DNA of 64,000 nucleotides from Pseudomonas mendocina (lineage in GTDB: Bacteria; Pseudomonadota; Gammaproteobacteria; Pseudomonadales; Pseudomonadaceae), in the NCBI GenBank assembly GCA_037482215.1, contig CP148074.1:2914001-2978000 (forward strand), written 5' to 3'. The notes under the pieces were generated by a model. That model was not told the DNA's origin. It ran no database searches and was given only the letters and a program-made list of their open reading frames with translations. The position numbers and the translations under genes are program-made. The stretch's first letter is position 1; the number at the start of each line of letters is the position of its first letter. Below, one piece after another: positions 8,867 through 19,072 of the stretch.

Positions 8867-10162
8867 TTAGAACACGTTGATTGGGTAATCCACAAACACC
8901 CGTACTTCATTGCCGTCGGCGTTGTAGTTGCTGGCGTTGTTGGAGACACGCAGGATCGAACTGCGTACACGCACATTCAGGTCCTTGGCAGGGCCGCTCT
9001 GCACGACGTATTTCACCTGGTTGAAGATTTCGCGCTCGGTACCCTCACCACGACCGGAACGGTCGTTGATGTTGTCACCACGCACGTAAGCGGTGCGCCA
9101 GCTCAGGCCCGGTACGCCAAAAGCGGCGAAGTCCAGATCGTATGCCAGCTGCCAGGAGCGTTCGTCTTCGGCGTTAAAGTCAGACCAGTAGGAGTTGGAC
9201 AGGAAGATACTGGTGCCACCATCGCCAACCCAGCCATTGCTGCGATAGCCACCGTAGTTGTAACCGCTATCCCCTGTACTGCGCTGATGGGCCAGGGTAA
9301 GAGCGTGGGGGCCAAAGGCGTAGGTCGCCGCCAGGCTCCAGATGTTGTTCTTGCTGCTCTGACTGCCATCGGTGCCGGCGTTCAGCTGAGTGCCGAAATC
9401 ACGGTCGAAGCTGGTGTAGTAGTCATTAAAGTCCAGCGTCAGCGAGCGCTCTTCGCTCAGCGGAATCACATAGTTCATGTTGACGTAGTGGCGATCGAGC
9501 ACGTCTTTGATGTTGGTGCCGTAGTAAGACGCCTTGAAGTTATCAGTGAACTGATAGGCGATGCCCCACACGTCCAGTCGATCCAACTCACCGCTGTCAC
9601 GAGAGCTAGTGCTCTTGCGGGTTTCCTGAGTAAAGCGACCGACGTTGATTTCCAGACCTTCGATTTCTTTCGAAGTCAGCAACGTACCGGTAAAGCTTTC
9701 AGGCAACAGGCGCGAGTTGTCGTAATTCAACACAGGAAACTGCGGCATCTGGTCGCCGTACTTCAATACGGTATTGGATACACGGAACTTAACCGCACCA
9801 CCGAGACGGGACAATTGGTCAGCCGCTTCGCCGCTGTCACCCACTTTGAAGAAGTCGATACCACCTGCACCAGCTCGGCCCTTGCCACCATCCAGGCGTA
9901 GCGCATACAGCGCAAACGCGTCGACCCCTACCCCAACAGTGCCTTGAGTAAAGCCGGACTTGAAGTAAGCCTCAGCCGTCTGCCCCCACTCGGCCTTGTC
10001 ATCACTGCCATTTTTGTAATCGCGATTGATGTAAGCATTGCGAAAGAACAAATCCAGATGACTGTCCTCAACAAATCCCTGAGAGTCGGCTTGCCCCTCA
10101 GCCATTGCCTGCGTAGCGGCCAGAATCCCCAGCGCGAGTACGCCCGTCCTTGCTCCTAACAT
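8867..10162 (-). CDS. OprD-family outer-membrane porin
   Basis: 431 residues: signal peptide to about residue 21 (AATQAMAEG), then an 18-strand barrel in the OprD style. Diagnostic segments are GFVEDSHLDLFFRNAYINRDYK, FTQGTVGVGVDAFALYALRLDGG, LLPESFTGTLLTSKEIEGL and the aromatic C-terminus PINVF. OprD-type channels take up amino acids, peptides or small organic acids. Lying just downstream of, and in the same direction as, aapJQMP fits a supply of amino acids to that transporter, although a terminator separates them. The paralogue (OprD, OprE, OprQ, Opd series) cannot be fixed by eye. Confidence 0.9.
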   Translation of the reverse strand: MLGARTGVLALGILAATQAMAEGQADSQGFVEDSHLDLFFRNAYINRDYKNGSDDKAEWGQTAEAYFKSGFTQGTVGVGVDAFALYALRLDGGKGRAGAGGIDFFKVGDSGEAADQLSRLGGAVKFRVSNTVLKYGDQMPQFPVLNYDNSRLLPESFTGTLLTSKEIEGLEINVGRFTQETRKSTSSRDSGELDRLDVWGIAYQFTDNFKASYYGTNIKDVLDRHYVNMNYVIPLSEERSLTLDFNDYYTSFDRDFGTQLNAGTDGSQSSKNNIWSLAATYAFGPHALTLAHQRSTGDSGYNYGGYRSNGWVGDGGTSIFLSNSYWSDFNAEDERSWQLAYDLDFAAFGVPGLSWRTAYVRGDNINDRSGRGEGTEREIFNQVKYVVQSGPAKDLNVRVRSSILRVSNNASNYNADGNEVRVFVDYPINVF

Positions 10163-10221
10163 TTCTAAATCCTCATCTTTCTTGTAACCAGCGAACTGGT
10201 ATTAGTGCGTAAATCAAATGC

Positions 10222-10241
10222 AAAAGGAGCCTATGGCTCCT
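10222..10241 (-). terminator. Terminator of the aap operon
   Basis: AGGAGCC-TAT-GGCTCCT hairpin followed on the minus strand by TTTT, about 50 bp past the aapP stop and upstream of the porin start. Confidence 0.7.
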
Positions 10242-10288
10242 CCTGCTAACACTAGCAAGTGAACCGCGATACGTATAGAAACACTTTT

Positions 10289-11050
10289 TCAATGAATAAT
10301 CTGGCTGAGGAATAAGCGGGTACGTTCGTTATGCGGATTTGTAAAAAAAGCATCCGGCTCGTTCTGTTCAACAATTTCCCCGCGATCCATAAATATCACC
10401 CGATTAGCCACGGTACGGGCGAAGCCCATTTCGTGGGTCACGCACAGCATGGTCATGCCGTCTTGCGCTAACCCGATCATGGTATCCAGCACTTCCTTGA
10501 CCATTTCAGGATCAAGGGCTGATGTTGGCTCATCAAACAGCATGATTTTCGGGCGCATGCACAACGCCCTGGCAATCGCTACCCGTTGCTGCTGCCCACC
10601 CGATAACTGCCCCGGAAACTTATGCGCTTGCTCAGGGATTCGCACCCGCTCCAAATAATGCATGGCAATCTCTTCAGCCTTGCGCTTGGGCATCTTGCGT
10701 ACCCACATCGGGGCTAGGGTACAGTTCTGCAATACGCTCAGATGAGGGAACAGATTGAAATGCTGAAAGACCATACCGACTTCACTGCGTATGGTTTCAA
10801 TGTCTTTGAGATCACAGCTCAGCTCGGTGCCATCCACCACAATCCGCCCCTGCTGATGTTCCTCCAGCCGGTTGATGCAACGAATGGTTGTGGACTTACC
10901 GGAGCCGGAAGGCCCACATATGACAATACGCTCCCCCGGCTGGACATCCAGACTGATGTCCTTAAGCACGTGAAACTGCCCATACCACTTGTTGACGCCC
11001 TGTAACTGAATGATCGGCCCTGCGTTTACCTGTTTGTTGGCTTCACTCAT
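10289..11050 (-). CDS. aapP: Amino-acid ABC transporter ATP-binding protein AapP
   Basis: 253 residues. Walker A GPSGSGKST (about 46-54), Q-loop, signature LSGGQQQ (about 147), Walker B IMLFDEPTSALDPE and the H-loop CVTHEMGFA are all intact. The sequence is of the GlnQ/AapP polar amino-acid class. It is the last gene of aapJQMP, 11 bp after aapM. It powers import through the AapQ-AapM pore. Confidence 0.93.
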   Translation of the reverse strand: MSEANKQVNAGPIIQLQGVNKWYGQFHVLKDISLDVQPGERIVICGPSGSGKSTTIRCINRLEEHQQGRIVVDGTELSCDLKDIETIRSEVGMVFQHFNLFPHLSVLQNCTLAPMWVRKMPKRKAEEIAMHYLERVRIPEQAHKFPGQLSGGQQQRVAIARALCMRPKIMLFDEPTSALDPEMVKEVLDTMIGLAQDGMTMLCVTHEMGFARTVANRVIFMDRGEIVEQNEPDAFFTNPHNERTRLFLSQIIH

Positions 11051-11061
11051 TGACCTGACTC

Positions 11062-12159
11062 CTAACGTTTGTGGCCGGTATCCAGCTTGCGCTCCAAGTG
11101 CAGGGAGTAGCGGGACATGCCGAAGCAGAAAATCCAGAAAATCAGCGCAGCAAACACATAGCCCTCAGTGGCCATGCCCAACCAGGCAGGATCAGTGGTG
11201 GCTTGCTTAATGCTGTTAAGCAGGTCGAACAGACCGATGATGATCACCAAACTGGTGTCTTTGAACAGCGCAATAAAGGTGTTAACGATGCCCGGAATGA
11301 CCAGTTTCAGAGCCTGCGGCAAAATCACCAACACCATCATCCGCCAGTAGCCCAAGCCCATCGCCGCAGCCGCCTCGTACTGGCCTTTGGGGATTGCTTG
11401 CAGGCCACCACGCACCACCTCGGCGATGTAGGCCGACTGGAACATGATCACCCCAATCAGCGCCCGCACCAGTTTGTCGAAGCTCATCCCCTCGGGCAGA
11501 AACAGCGGCAGCATCACCGACGACATAAACAACACGGTTATCAGGGGCACACCACGCCAGAACTCGATAAACGTCACGCAAATAACCCGGATCGCTGGCA
11601 TGTCCGAGCGCCTTCCCAGCGCCAGCAGGATCCCCAGAGGTAGAGCCCCAGCGATGCCCACAGCGGCGATCACCAACGTCAGCATCAAGCCGCCCCACTG
11701 GCTGGTTGGCACCACCGAAAGACCAGCAAAACCGCCATGCAGCAGCCAGTAAGCCAGCAGCGGATATACCAGTAAAAAGCCGATGGCATATTTAAGCCGC
11801 TGCGGCATCGCAGGGATAAATAAAGGCGCAGCCCCGATAATCGCCAGCCACAGCGTCAGATCGACCCGCCAGCGTAGCTCTTGCGGGTAAAAGCCATACA
11901 TGAACTGGCCAAAGCGCTGCTGCACAAAGACCCAGCAAGCCCCACCGCTGGTGCAGTCGGCTTTACTGGTGCCATGCCAGTCAGCATCAATAAAGGCCCA
12001 CTGAATCAATGGCGGAATCAACAGCCACAGCAGATACACAGCAAACAGGGTTAGCAACGTGTTGAACCAGCCTGAAAACAGATTCCCGCGTAGCCAAGCC
12101 AGTACACCGACACTCATGGCAGGTGGCGGCAGATCCGGTTTGAATTGATGAGTCTGCAT
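11062..12159 (-). CDS. aapM: Amino-acid ABC transporter permease AapM
   Basis: 365 residues, polar amino-acid permease (HisMQ type). About eight membrane segments are visible. An extended N-terminal half (LLTLFAVYLLWLLIPPLIQW) is typical of AapM and longer than HisM. The EAA loop is present (GQYEAAAAMGLGYWRMMVLVILPQAL). It lies 8 bp after aapQ and 11 bp before aapP. With AapQ it forms the broad-specificity L-amino-acid channel in the inner membrane. Confidence 0.92.
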   Translation of the reverse strand: MQTHQFKPDLPPPAMSVGVLAWLRGNLFSGWFNTLLTLFAVYLLWLLIPPLIQWAFIDADWHGTSKADCTSGGACWVFVQQRFGQFMYGFYPQELRWRVDLTLWLAIIGAAPLFIPAMPQRLKYAIGFLLVYPLLAYWLLHGGFAGLSVVPTSQWGGLMLTLVIAAVGIAGALPLGILLALGRRSDMPAIRVICVTFIEFWRGVPLITVLFMSSVMLPLFLPEGMSFDKLVRALIGVIMFQSAYIAEVVRGGLQAIPKGQYEAAAAMGLGYWRMMVLVILPQALKLVIPGIVNTFIALFKDTSLVIIIGLFDLLNSIKQATTDPAWLGMATEGYVFAALIFWIFCFGMSRYSLHLERKLDTGHKR

Positions 12160-12167
12160 ACCACCCC

Positions 12168-13352
12168 CTATCGCTCAATCAGCGCCATGCGCCGGTTGTA
12201 CCCATTCATCAACAGGGAAATGCTGATGCTGATAGCCAGGTACACGCTCATGGTGATGGCAATGACCTCAATTGCCTGTCCGGTCTGGTTCAGCACCGTA
12301 CCGGCAAACAGCGAGACCATGTCTGGATAGCCGATACCGGCTGCCAACGAGGAGTTTTTCACCAGATTGAGGTACTGGCTGGTCAGTGGCGGAATAATCA
12401 CCCGCATGGCTTGGGGAATAATCACCAGCCGCAGGGTTTTCGCTGGCGGCAAGCCCAAAGAAAGAGCCGCCTCGGTCTGGCCCTGGCTAACGGCTTTGAT
12501 ACCCGAGCGCACGTTCTCCGCAATAAAAGCGGCGGTATACACCGTTAGCGCCAAGGTCAGCGCCAATAGCTCTGGGATAAACACCCAACCGCCGCGAAAG
12601 TTAAAACCAGCCAGCTCCGGCACACTCCAGCTAACCGGGCTACCTGTCAGCAGAACAGTCAGCCCTGGCAAGCCCACCAGCAACACCAGCCATCCCAGCG
12701 CTACCGGGAACGTCTGGCCGGTTTGCTCAAAATGCTTGCGACTCCAACGCAGCAGCCACAGCCCCCCGACAACCGCCAGAATCAACGCGACGAAAAATAC
12801 TGAGCCCCCCTGCGCGACAATCGGAGCAGGCAGATACAGGCCACGACTATTAAGAAAGAAGCTGTCAGCCACATTCAAACTCTGGCGCGGCCCAGGCAAC
12901 GCCAGCATTACCGCGAAGTACCAGAAGAATATCTGCAGCAGCGGCGGGATATTGCGGAAAATTTCTATATAGACAGCGGCCAGCCTGCTCACCAGCCAAT
13001 TAGGCGAAAGCCGGGCCACGCCAATAACAAAGCCCAACAGCGTTGCCAGTACGATACCGATTACCGACACCAGCAACGTATTGAGCAGACCGACCCAAAA
13101 CACACGGCCGTAGGTATTGCTTTCCTGATACGGGATCAGGTGCTGGGCAATACCAAACCCCGCGCTGTTATCCAGGAAAGCAAATCCCGACGTGATTCCA
13201 CGCTTGGCCAAATTCGCCTGCGTGTTCTCAAACAAAAACCAACCCAGCGCAACAACCGCCACCACCGCAATAATCTGAAATGCCCAGGCCCGCAGCACTG
13301 GATCAGTCCAGAAAGAACCTCGTGGACGCGGGACCTCTGCTCGTATATGCAT
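12168..13352 (-). CDS. aapQ: Amino-acid ABC transporter permease AapQ
   Basis: 394 residues from the ATG at 13352, which has GAGG upstream (MHIRAEVPRPRG). The open frame continues 50 codons further upstream with Cys-rich, non-homologous sequence across the aapJ-aapQ gap, so the earlier GTG is rejected. Many membrane segments and the EAA loop (GQTEAALSLGLPPAKTLRLVIIPQAM) identify a HisMQ-type permease with the long N-terminal extension of the Aap subfamily. Confidence 0.9.
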   Translation of the reverse strand: MHIRAEVPRPRGSFWTDPVLRAWAFQIIAVVAVVALGWFLFENTQANLAKRGITSGFAFLDNSAGFGIAQHLIPYQESNTYGRVFWVGLLNTLLVSVIGIVLATLLGFVIGVARLSPNWLVSRLAAVYIEIFRNIPPLLQIFFWYFAVMLALPGPRQSLNVADSFFLNSRGLYLPAPIVAQGGSVFFVALILAVVGGLWLLRWSRKHFEQTGQTFPVALGWLVLLVGLPGLTVLLTGSPVSWSVPELAGFNFRGGWVFIPELLALTLALTVYTAAFIAENVRSGIKAVSQGQTEAALSLGLPPAKTLRLVIIPQAMRVIIPPLTSQYLNLVKNSSLAAGIGYPDMVSLFAGTVLNQTGQAIEVIAITMSVYLAISISISLLMNGYNRRMALIER

Positions 13353-13452
13353 AAAAGGCCTCACAGAGTAGCGGCAACGCCAGATAACTCCGGCATTGCA
13401 CACGTACAGTGGATCAATGCCGGCAGTCCCTATAGCTACCGGCACCCAAGGG

Positions 13453-14481
13453 TCAGCGCACGGGTGGTGCGTATTGCAGACCGCCCTTGTTCCACAGCGC
13501 ATTGAGGCCGCGCTCGATCTTCAGCTCACTCCCCGCACCGACGTTGCGCTCAAACACTTCACCGTAATTACCCACCTGCTTGACGATCTGCACCGCCCAG
13601 TCTTTAGGCAACTTGAGATCCTTGCCAAACTCTCCTTCAGCCCCCAGCAAACGCGCGATATCCGGGTTCTTGGTGGTTTTAGCCAACTCCTCGACATTGG
13701 CTGATGTCACTCCCAGTTCCTCAGCATTGAGCAAAGCAAACAACGACCAGCGCACAATATCGAACCACTCCTCATCCCCCTGACGCACGACTGGCCCCAG
13801 CGGCTCTTTAGAGATCACCTCAGGCAACACCACATAAGAATCAGGATCAGCCAACTTAATACGCTGCGCGTAAAGCTGTGACTGATCGGAAGTCAGCACG
13901 TCACAACGCCCGGCCTCTACTGATTTGGCGCTTTCATCGGAAGTGTCATAGGTGATAGGCGTGTATTTGAGGCCGTTAGCGCGGAAATAATCGGACAAAT
14001 TCAGCTCAGTCGTTGTACCGGCTTGAATACATACTGTGGCGCCATCAAGTTCTTTTGCGCTGGCTACCCCCAACTTTTTGTTAACCAGAAAACCCTGGCC
14101 GTCGTAGTAGGTCACACCGGCGAAGTTCAGGCCCAATCCTGCATCGCGGGAGCTGGTCCAGGTGGTGTTACGTGACAGAACATCCACCTCACCCGATTGC
14201 AGCGCCGTAAACCGCTCTTTGGCCGTCAGCGGGCTGTACTTAACCTTTTTTGCATCACCGAATACGGCTGCCGCAACAGCGCGGCACACATCAACATCAA
14301 TCCCCACATAGTTGCCCTTGCCATCTGCATATGAGAATCCCGGAAGACCGTCACTGATACCGCATTGAACGAATCCTTTCTTCTGAATAGCGTCCAGCGT
14401 TGCGCCTGCATGAACAAACGAGCTCGCGCCTAGAACAGCTGCGGCGCACAGTACGGCTAATGTTGATTTCACCCGCTTCAT
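13453..14481 (-). CDS. aapJ: Periplasmic L-amino-acid-binding protein AapJ
   Basis: 342 residues with a cleavable signal peptide (about 1-25, SSFVHAG) and the solute-binding family 3 fold (IQKKGFVQCGISDGLPGFSYAD, VGIDVDVCRAVAAAVF, SGEVDVLSRNTTWTSSRD). The first gene of aapJQMP, it delivers polar and branched amino acids to AapQM. A clear GGAG precedes the ATG. The 100-bp gap to aapQ holds a small hairpin that may stabilise the abundant aapJ message. Confidence 0.93.
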   Translation of the reverse strand: MKRVKSTLAVLCAAAVLGASSFVHAGATLDAIQKKGFVQCGISDGLPGFSYADGKGNYVGIDVDVCRAVAAAVFGDAKKVKYSPLTAKERFTALQSGEVDVLSRNTTWTSSRDAGLGLNFAGVTYYDGQGFLVNKKLGVASAKELDGATVCIQAGTTTELNLSDYFRANGLKYTPITYDTSDESAKSVEAGRCDVLTSDQSQLYAQRIKLADPDSYVVLPEVISKEPLGPVVRQGDEEWFDIVRWSLFALLNAEELGVTSANVEELAKTTKNPDIARLLGAEGEFGKDLKLPKDWAVQIVKQVGNYGEVFERNVGAGSELKIERGLNALWNKGGLQYAPPVR

Positions 14482-15580
<1,099 letters not shown>

Positions 15581-15594
15581 ATCACCTAGCGTCA

Positions 15595-15640
15595 GCAGCC
15601 AAGAAAGTTCCCATATACACCCTGGGGATTTCTTGGCTGC
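15595..15640 (+). terminator. Large hairpin after the esterase gene
   Basis: Perfect 12-bp inverted repeat GCAGCCAAGAAA / TTTCTTGGCTGC around a 22-base loop that can pair further (CCC/GGG). It starts 14 bp after the esterase stop. No U-tract follows, so it is either a weak terminator or an RNA-stabilising structure. Confidence 0.5.
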
Positions 15641-15806
15641 CCAGTCAAATACTGTGAGCAATTCAACAAACCTGAGACTCAAATGACCACAAAGCGCATG
15701 GGTCATTGTCACCACCAGCCCACAGGACTATGGTCTAAAACTCCTGAAACCCACGGAATTCGCCCTACCCGCAATTCAGACGGGCTCCGAGCAGACGACC
15801 TTAGAC

Positions 15807-16742
15807 ATGAAACGCGCCACGTGGCCGGTGAATCTGCGACAACTGCGGCAGCTGCCTTTGTTTCATAACCTACCGATTCGCAGCCTCCGCCCTTCGCTTA
15901 AGCCCTTCAGTCCTTACAACCTGGAGCCCGGCGAAATACTCCTGTCTCCGCTCCAGCGCAACCAGTACCTCTACCTGTTAATCAAAGGACAGTTAGATAT
16001 CTACTTGGAGTCCCCAGATAGCCCTTGCGTCGACAGTCTGCACTCAGGCGATTGCACCGGTGAGCTGAGTTTTATCGACTGCCAGCCCCCTACCGCCTAT
16101 GTTGTAGCAAGCAAGCCCTGCCAGGTCTTGCGCCTGCATCGCAACTCGCTCCTCGACCTCAGCCAGCACTCACCCGAGCTTTTGTGCAACCTGCTGTCAC
16201 TACTGTGCAACCGCACCCGGCAAGTCAACCGCATGTTCCGCGACAGTGAACAAAGCGCCAATATCGATGCACTGACCGGCATTTATAACCGTCGCTGGCT
16301 GGAACACATCTTTCAACGCGAAAGCACCCGCAGCGCCTTTGATCAAAGCCCCTTATGCCTGCTCATGCTTGATGTTGACCACTTCAAAAGCTACAACGAC
16401 CAGCACGGCCACCTCGCTGGCGACTATGCCCTTTCGCTGGTCGCCGAGACTCTGGCAAATCAGCTGAGACCTGGCGATACGCTTGTTCGATACGGCGGTG
16501 AAGAGTTTGTCATCCTCATGCCTGCTTCTCTTAACGAGGCCCGCCATATTGGCGAACGTATGCGCATTGCCATTGAGCAAATCGAGCAGTTCCACTCACC
16601 TGTCGGCGCACTCCCAGGAGTGACCATCTCAATCGGTATCGCTCAAATGCAATACCGCGACACCTTGCTTACCCTTATCGCCCGAGCCGATAAAGCGCTA
16701 TATAAAGCCAAGCAATTCGGTCGCAACTGCCTATTTTGCTGA
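15807..16742 (+). CDS. Cyclic-nucleotide-binding-fold GGDEF protein (diguanylate cyclase)
   Basis: 311 residues, cytoplasmic. Residues about 15-135 form a cNMP-binding beta barrel (FSPYNLEPGEILLSPLQRNQYLYLLIKGQLDIYL, then SGDCTGELSFID). The phosphate-binding cassette is not canonical, so the ligand may not be cAMP. Residues about 150-311 are a GGDEF domain (DALTGIYNRRWLE, MLDVDHFKSYNDQHGHLAGD, active site RYGGEEFVIL). The intact signature predicts c-di-GMP synthesis gated by the sensor barrel. No RxxD inhibitory site is seen right before the GGEEF. It stands alone between the esterase and rhlB. Confidence 0.88.
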   Translation: MKRATWPVNLRQLRQLPLFHNLPIRSLRPSLKPFSPYNLEPGEILLSPLQRNQYLYLLIKGQLDIYLESPDSPCVDSLHSGDCTGELSFIDCQPPTAYVVASKPCQVLRLHRNSLLDLSQHSPELLCNLLSLLCNRTRQVNRMFRDSEQSANIDALTGIYNRRWLEHIFQRESTRSAFDQSPLCLLMLDVDHFKSYNDQHGHLAGDYALSLVAETLANQLRPGDTLVRYGGEEFVILMPASLNEARHIGERMRIAIEQIEQFHSPVGALPGVTISIGIAQMQYRDTLLTLIARADKALYKAKQFGRNCLFC

Positions 16743-16897
16743 TCGCATCCAACAATAAAGGCATTGCGCCACCACCTTAAACATCAGCATAAATCTCCAT
16801 TTAACTGCGCAAATATTTCAAGAACCGGCACAATGCTTCGCCATGGCCGCTTCATGCTTTACACTGTGGCCCGTACATTCCTTAACCAATTGACGAG

Positions 16898-18343
16898 ATG
16901 GCCGTGCTCAAAGCACTTAAAAAGATTTTCGGCAAGACCGAAAACCAAACGCCCAACCCTGCTGGTCAACCTGTAGCGCCCAGCGCCAAACACGTCAAAG
17001 AAGAGCCTAAAGCGGAAAAATCCAGCCGCTCCGCCAAACCTCGTGGCCAAGCAGCCACTGGCAAAGCTACGCCGAACAAAGGCAAACAGGAGCGCCCCCA
17101 ACGCGAACGTCCTGCCAAACCAGTCGACACCTGGAAGCTGGAAGACTTCGCCGTAGAGCCTGCTGAAGGCAAAACCCGCTTCCACGACTTCAAGCTCTCC
17201 CCTGAGTTGATGCATGCGATCCACGACCTGGGCTTCCCATACTGCACGCCGATTCAGGCACAAGTACTGGGCTTTACCCTGAGTGGTCGCGATGCAATTG
17301 GCCGCGCGCAAACCGGCACCGGCAAAACCGCTGCTTTCCTGATTTCCACTATCACCCAGCTGCTGCAAACGCCGCCGCCAAAAGAGCGCTACATGGGCGA
17401 GCCCCGTGCGCTGATCATCGCGCCGACCCGCGAGCTAGTAGTACAAATCGCCAAAGACGCCCAAGCCCTGACTAAATACTGTGGTCTGAACGTCATGAGC
17501 TTTGTCGGTGGCATGGACTTCGACAAGCAGCTCAAACAGCTGGAGTCACGCTACTGCGACATTCTCGTGGCCACCCCAGGCCGCCTGCTGGACTTTAACC
17601 AGCGTGGTGAAGTGCACCTGGACATGGTCGAAGTGATGGTGCTGGACGAAGCCGACCGCATGCTCGACATGGGCTTTATCCCGCAAGTGCGCCAGATCAT
17701 CCGCCAAACGCCGATGAAGGGTGAGCGCCAGACGCTGCTGTTCTCCGCCACCTTCACTGAAGACGTGATGAACCTGGCCAAGCAGTGGACGACCAACCCG
17801 GCCATTGTTGAGATCGAACCGGAAAACGTCGCCAGCGACACCGTTGAACAACACGTCTACGCGGTCGCCGGTAGCGACAAGTACAAGCTGCTGTACAACC
17901 TGATCACCCAGAATGACTGGAGTCGGGTGATGGTCTTTGCCAACCGCAAGGACGAAGTACGCCGCATTGAGGAGCGCCTGACCCGTGATGGCGTCAGCGC
18001 TGCACAAATGTCCGGCGACGTGCCGCAGCACAAGCGGATCAAGGTGCTGGAAGGCTTCCGTGAAGGCAAAATCCGCGTGTTGGTAGCCACCGATGTTGCC
18101 GGTCGTGGCATTCATATCGACGGCATCAGCCACGTGATCAACTTCACCCTGCCGGAAACCCCGGACGACTACGTGCACCGTATCGGCCGTACCGGCCGTG
18201 CCGGTACCAGCGGCACGTCGATCAGCTTCGCCGGTGAAGACGACGCCTACGCCCTGCCAGCCATTGAAGAGCTGTTGGGTCGCAAGATCGCCTGCGAAAT
18301 GCCGCCAGACGAACTGCTCAAAGCGGTCCCCCGCAAGCACTGA
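16898..18343 (+). CDS. rhlB: DEAD-box ATP-dependent RNA helicase RhlB
   Basis: 481 residues. A Lys/Pro/Ala-rich, basic N-terminal extension (about 1-75) precedes the helicase core with Q motif, Walker [25 protein letters not shown] (VLDEADRML), SAT, and C-terminal motifs ARGxH and [10 protein letters not shown]. It has a short C-terminal tail. It unwinds RNA in the degradosome context; the basic extension is typical of Pseudomonas RhlB. Its neighbour, the esterase, matches my memory of the P. aeruginosa locus. Confidence 0.9.
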   Translation: MAVLKALKKIFGKTENQTPNPAGQPVAPSAKHVKEEPKAEKSSRSAKPRGQAATGKATPNKGKQERPQRERPAKPVDTWKLEDFAVEPAEGKTRFHDFKLSPELMHAIHDLGFPYCTPIQAQVLGFTLSGRDAIGRAQTGTGKTAAFLISTITQLLQTPPPKERYMGEPRALIIAPTRELVVQIAKDAQALTKYCGLNVMSFVGGMDFDKQLKQLESRYCDILVATPGRLLDFNQRGEVHLDMVEVMVLDEADRMLDMGFIPQVRQIIRQTPMKGERQTLLFSATFTEDVMNLAKQWTTNPAIVEIEPENVASDTVEQHVYAVAGSDKYKLLYNLITQNDWSRVMVFANRKDEVRRIEERLTRDGVSAAQMSGDVPQHKRIKVLEGFREGKIRVLVATDVAGRGIHIDGISHVINFTLPETPDDYVHRIGRTGRAGTSGTSISFAGEDDAYALPAIEELLGRKIACEMPPDELLKAVPRKH

Positions 18344-18353
18344 TCGGTGGAAT

Positions 18354-18385
18354 AAAAAAGGCGAAGCTCATGCTTCGCCTTTTTT
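18354..18385. terminator. Bidirectional terminator after rhlB
   Basis: GGCGAAGC / GCTTCGCC stem with a 4-base loop flanked by A6 and T6. It separates the convergent rhlB and YdcF-like genes. Confidence 0.92.
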
Positions 18386-18404
18386 GTGCCTGCTGCAAAT
18401 ACAC

Positions 18405-19046
18405 CTAATCCCGCTGGGTCCGAATTTTGTGATGATCGAAGCCCTGCTCCACCAGAAACTGCCAGGCCTGCTCGACCGCCTCCGGCAGCTCCTGAGCCAC
18501 CTGAAAGCCAGCCTGCGGATACAGCTTGATGCGCTGTACATCGCCAACCATCTCCGCAATCAGCCCAAACAAGCCGACCACATTGGCAACGCCATCGGGA
18601 AAGCGATACCCCGGTGCATCCACCCATGCAGTCAATTCCGGCCAACGGATTGGCAGCGTCAGTTTCACCCGGCGGATCGAATTTGGCTTGGTCAGAAAGG
18701 TGGCGCGGCGAACGTGCGGAAACAGCTCGCGGGTAAAGGCAATATTTTCTGCAAAATTGGTCGAGCGGGCTTCCAGACTGAATTGCTCTGGCCTAACGCC
18801 AAGCGCCATAGCGCGCTCAGCGAAAATCTCAGCTTCGGGGCGTTCCCACAAATGCCGCGTCCAGTTGCCGGTATTACCTGAAAACACGATGTGCTCGGCC
18901 ACGCCCTGGTCCAGCAACTCACAGGCATAGTCGCAAACCCGCAAGTCATAACTGCCACAAACAATCAGAAGCTCACACTCAGCATGACCACGCCCTGCCG
19001 ATAAAAAGTCCCATAGCACCTGAGCGTGTCGCAATGTCGGGGTCAT
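18405..19046 (-). CDS. YdcF family (DUF218) protein
   Basis: 213 residues with a strong GGAGGAG Shine-Dalgarno before ATG 19046. DUF218 hallmarks: LLIVCGSYDLRVCDYACELL, IVFSGNTGNW, EAEIFAERAMALGV, SLEARSTNFAENIAFTRELF. No membrane anchor is present, unlike SanA/ElyC, so this resembles cytoplasmic YdcF, a Rossmann-like protein reported to bind SAM. The reaction is unknown. It is transcribed in the direction of dinB and may share its message. Confidence 0.85.
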   Translation of the reverse strand: MTPTLRHAQVLWDFLSAGRGHAECELLIVCGSYDLRVCDYACELLDQGVAEHIVFSGNTGNWTRHLWERPEAEIFAERAMALGVRPEQFSLEARSTNFAENIAFTRELFPHVRRATFLTKPNSIRRVKLTLPIRWPELTAWVDAPGYRFPDGVANVVGLFGLIAEMVGDVQRIKLYPQAGFQVAQELPEAVEQAWQFLVEQGFDHHKIRTQRD

Positions 19047-19072
19047 AACCGCTCTCCTCCCTGAGATGCCGG

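Noticed and set aside
13410..13450. Hairpin GCCGG / CCGGC in the aapJ-aapQ gap
   Set aside because: Only 5 bp of stem around a 15-base loop; too weak to call as an attenuator or stabiliser from sequence alone.
17546..18340. Long open frame opposite rhlB
   Set aside because: It is in the antisense frame of a strongly coding gene, with His/Val-rich composition and no homology; a shadow of GC-rich codon usage.
18526..18930. Open frame opposite the YdcF-like gene
   Set aside because: Antisense, no Shine-Dalgarno and no recognisable domain.
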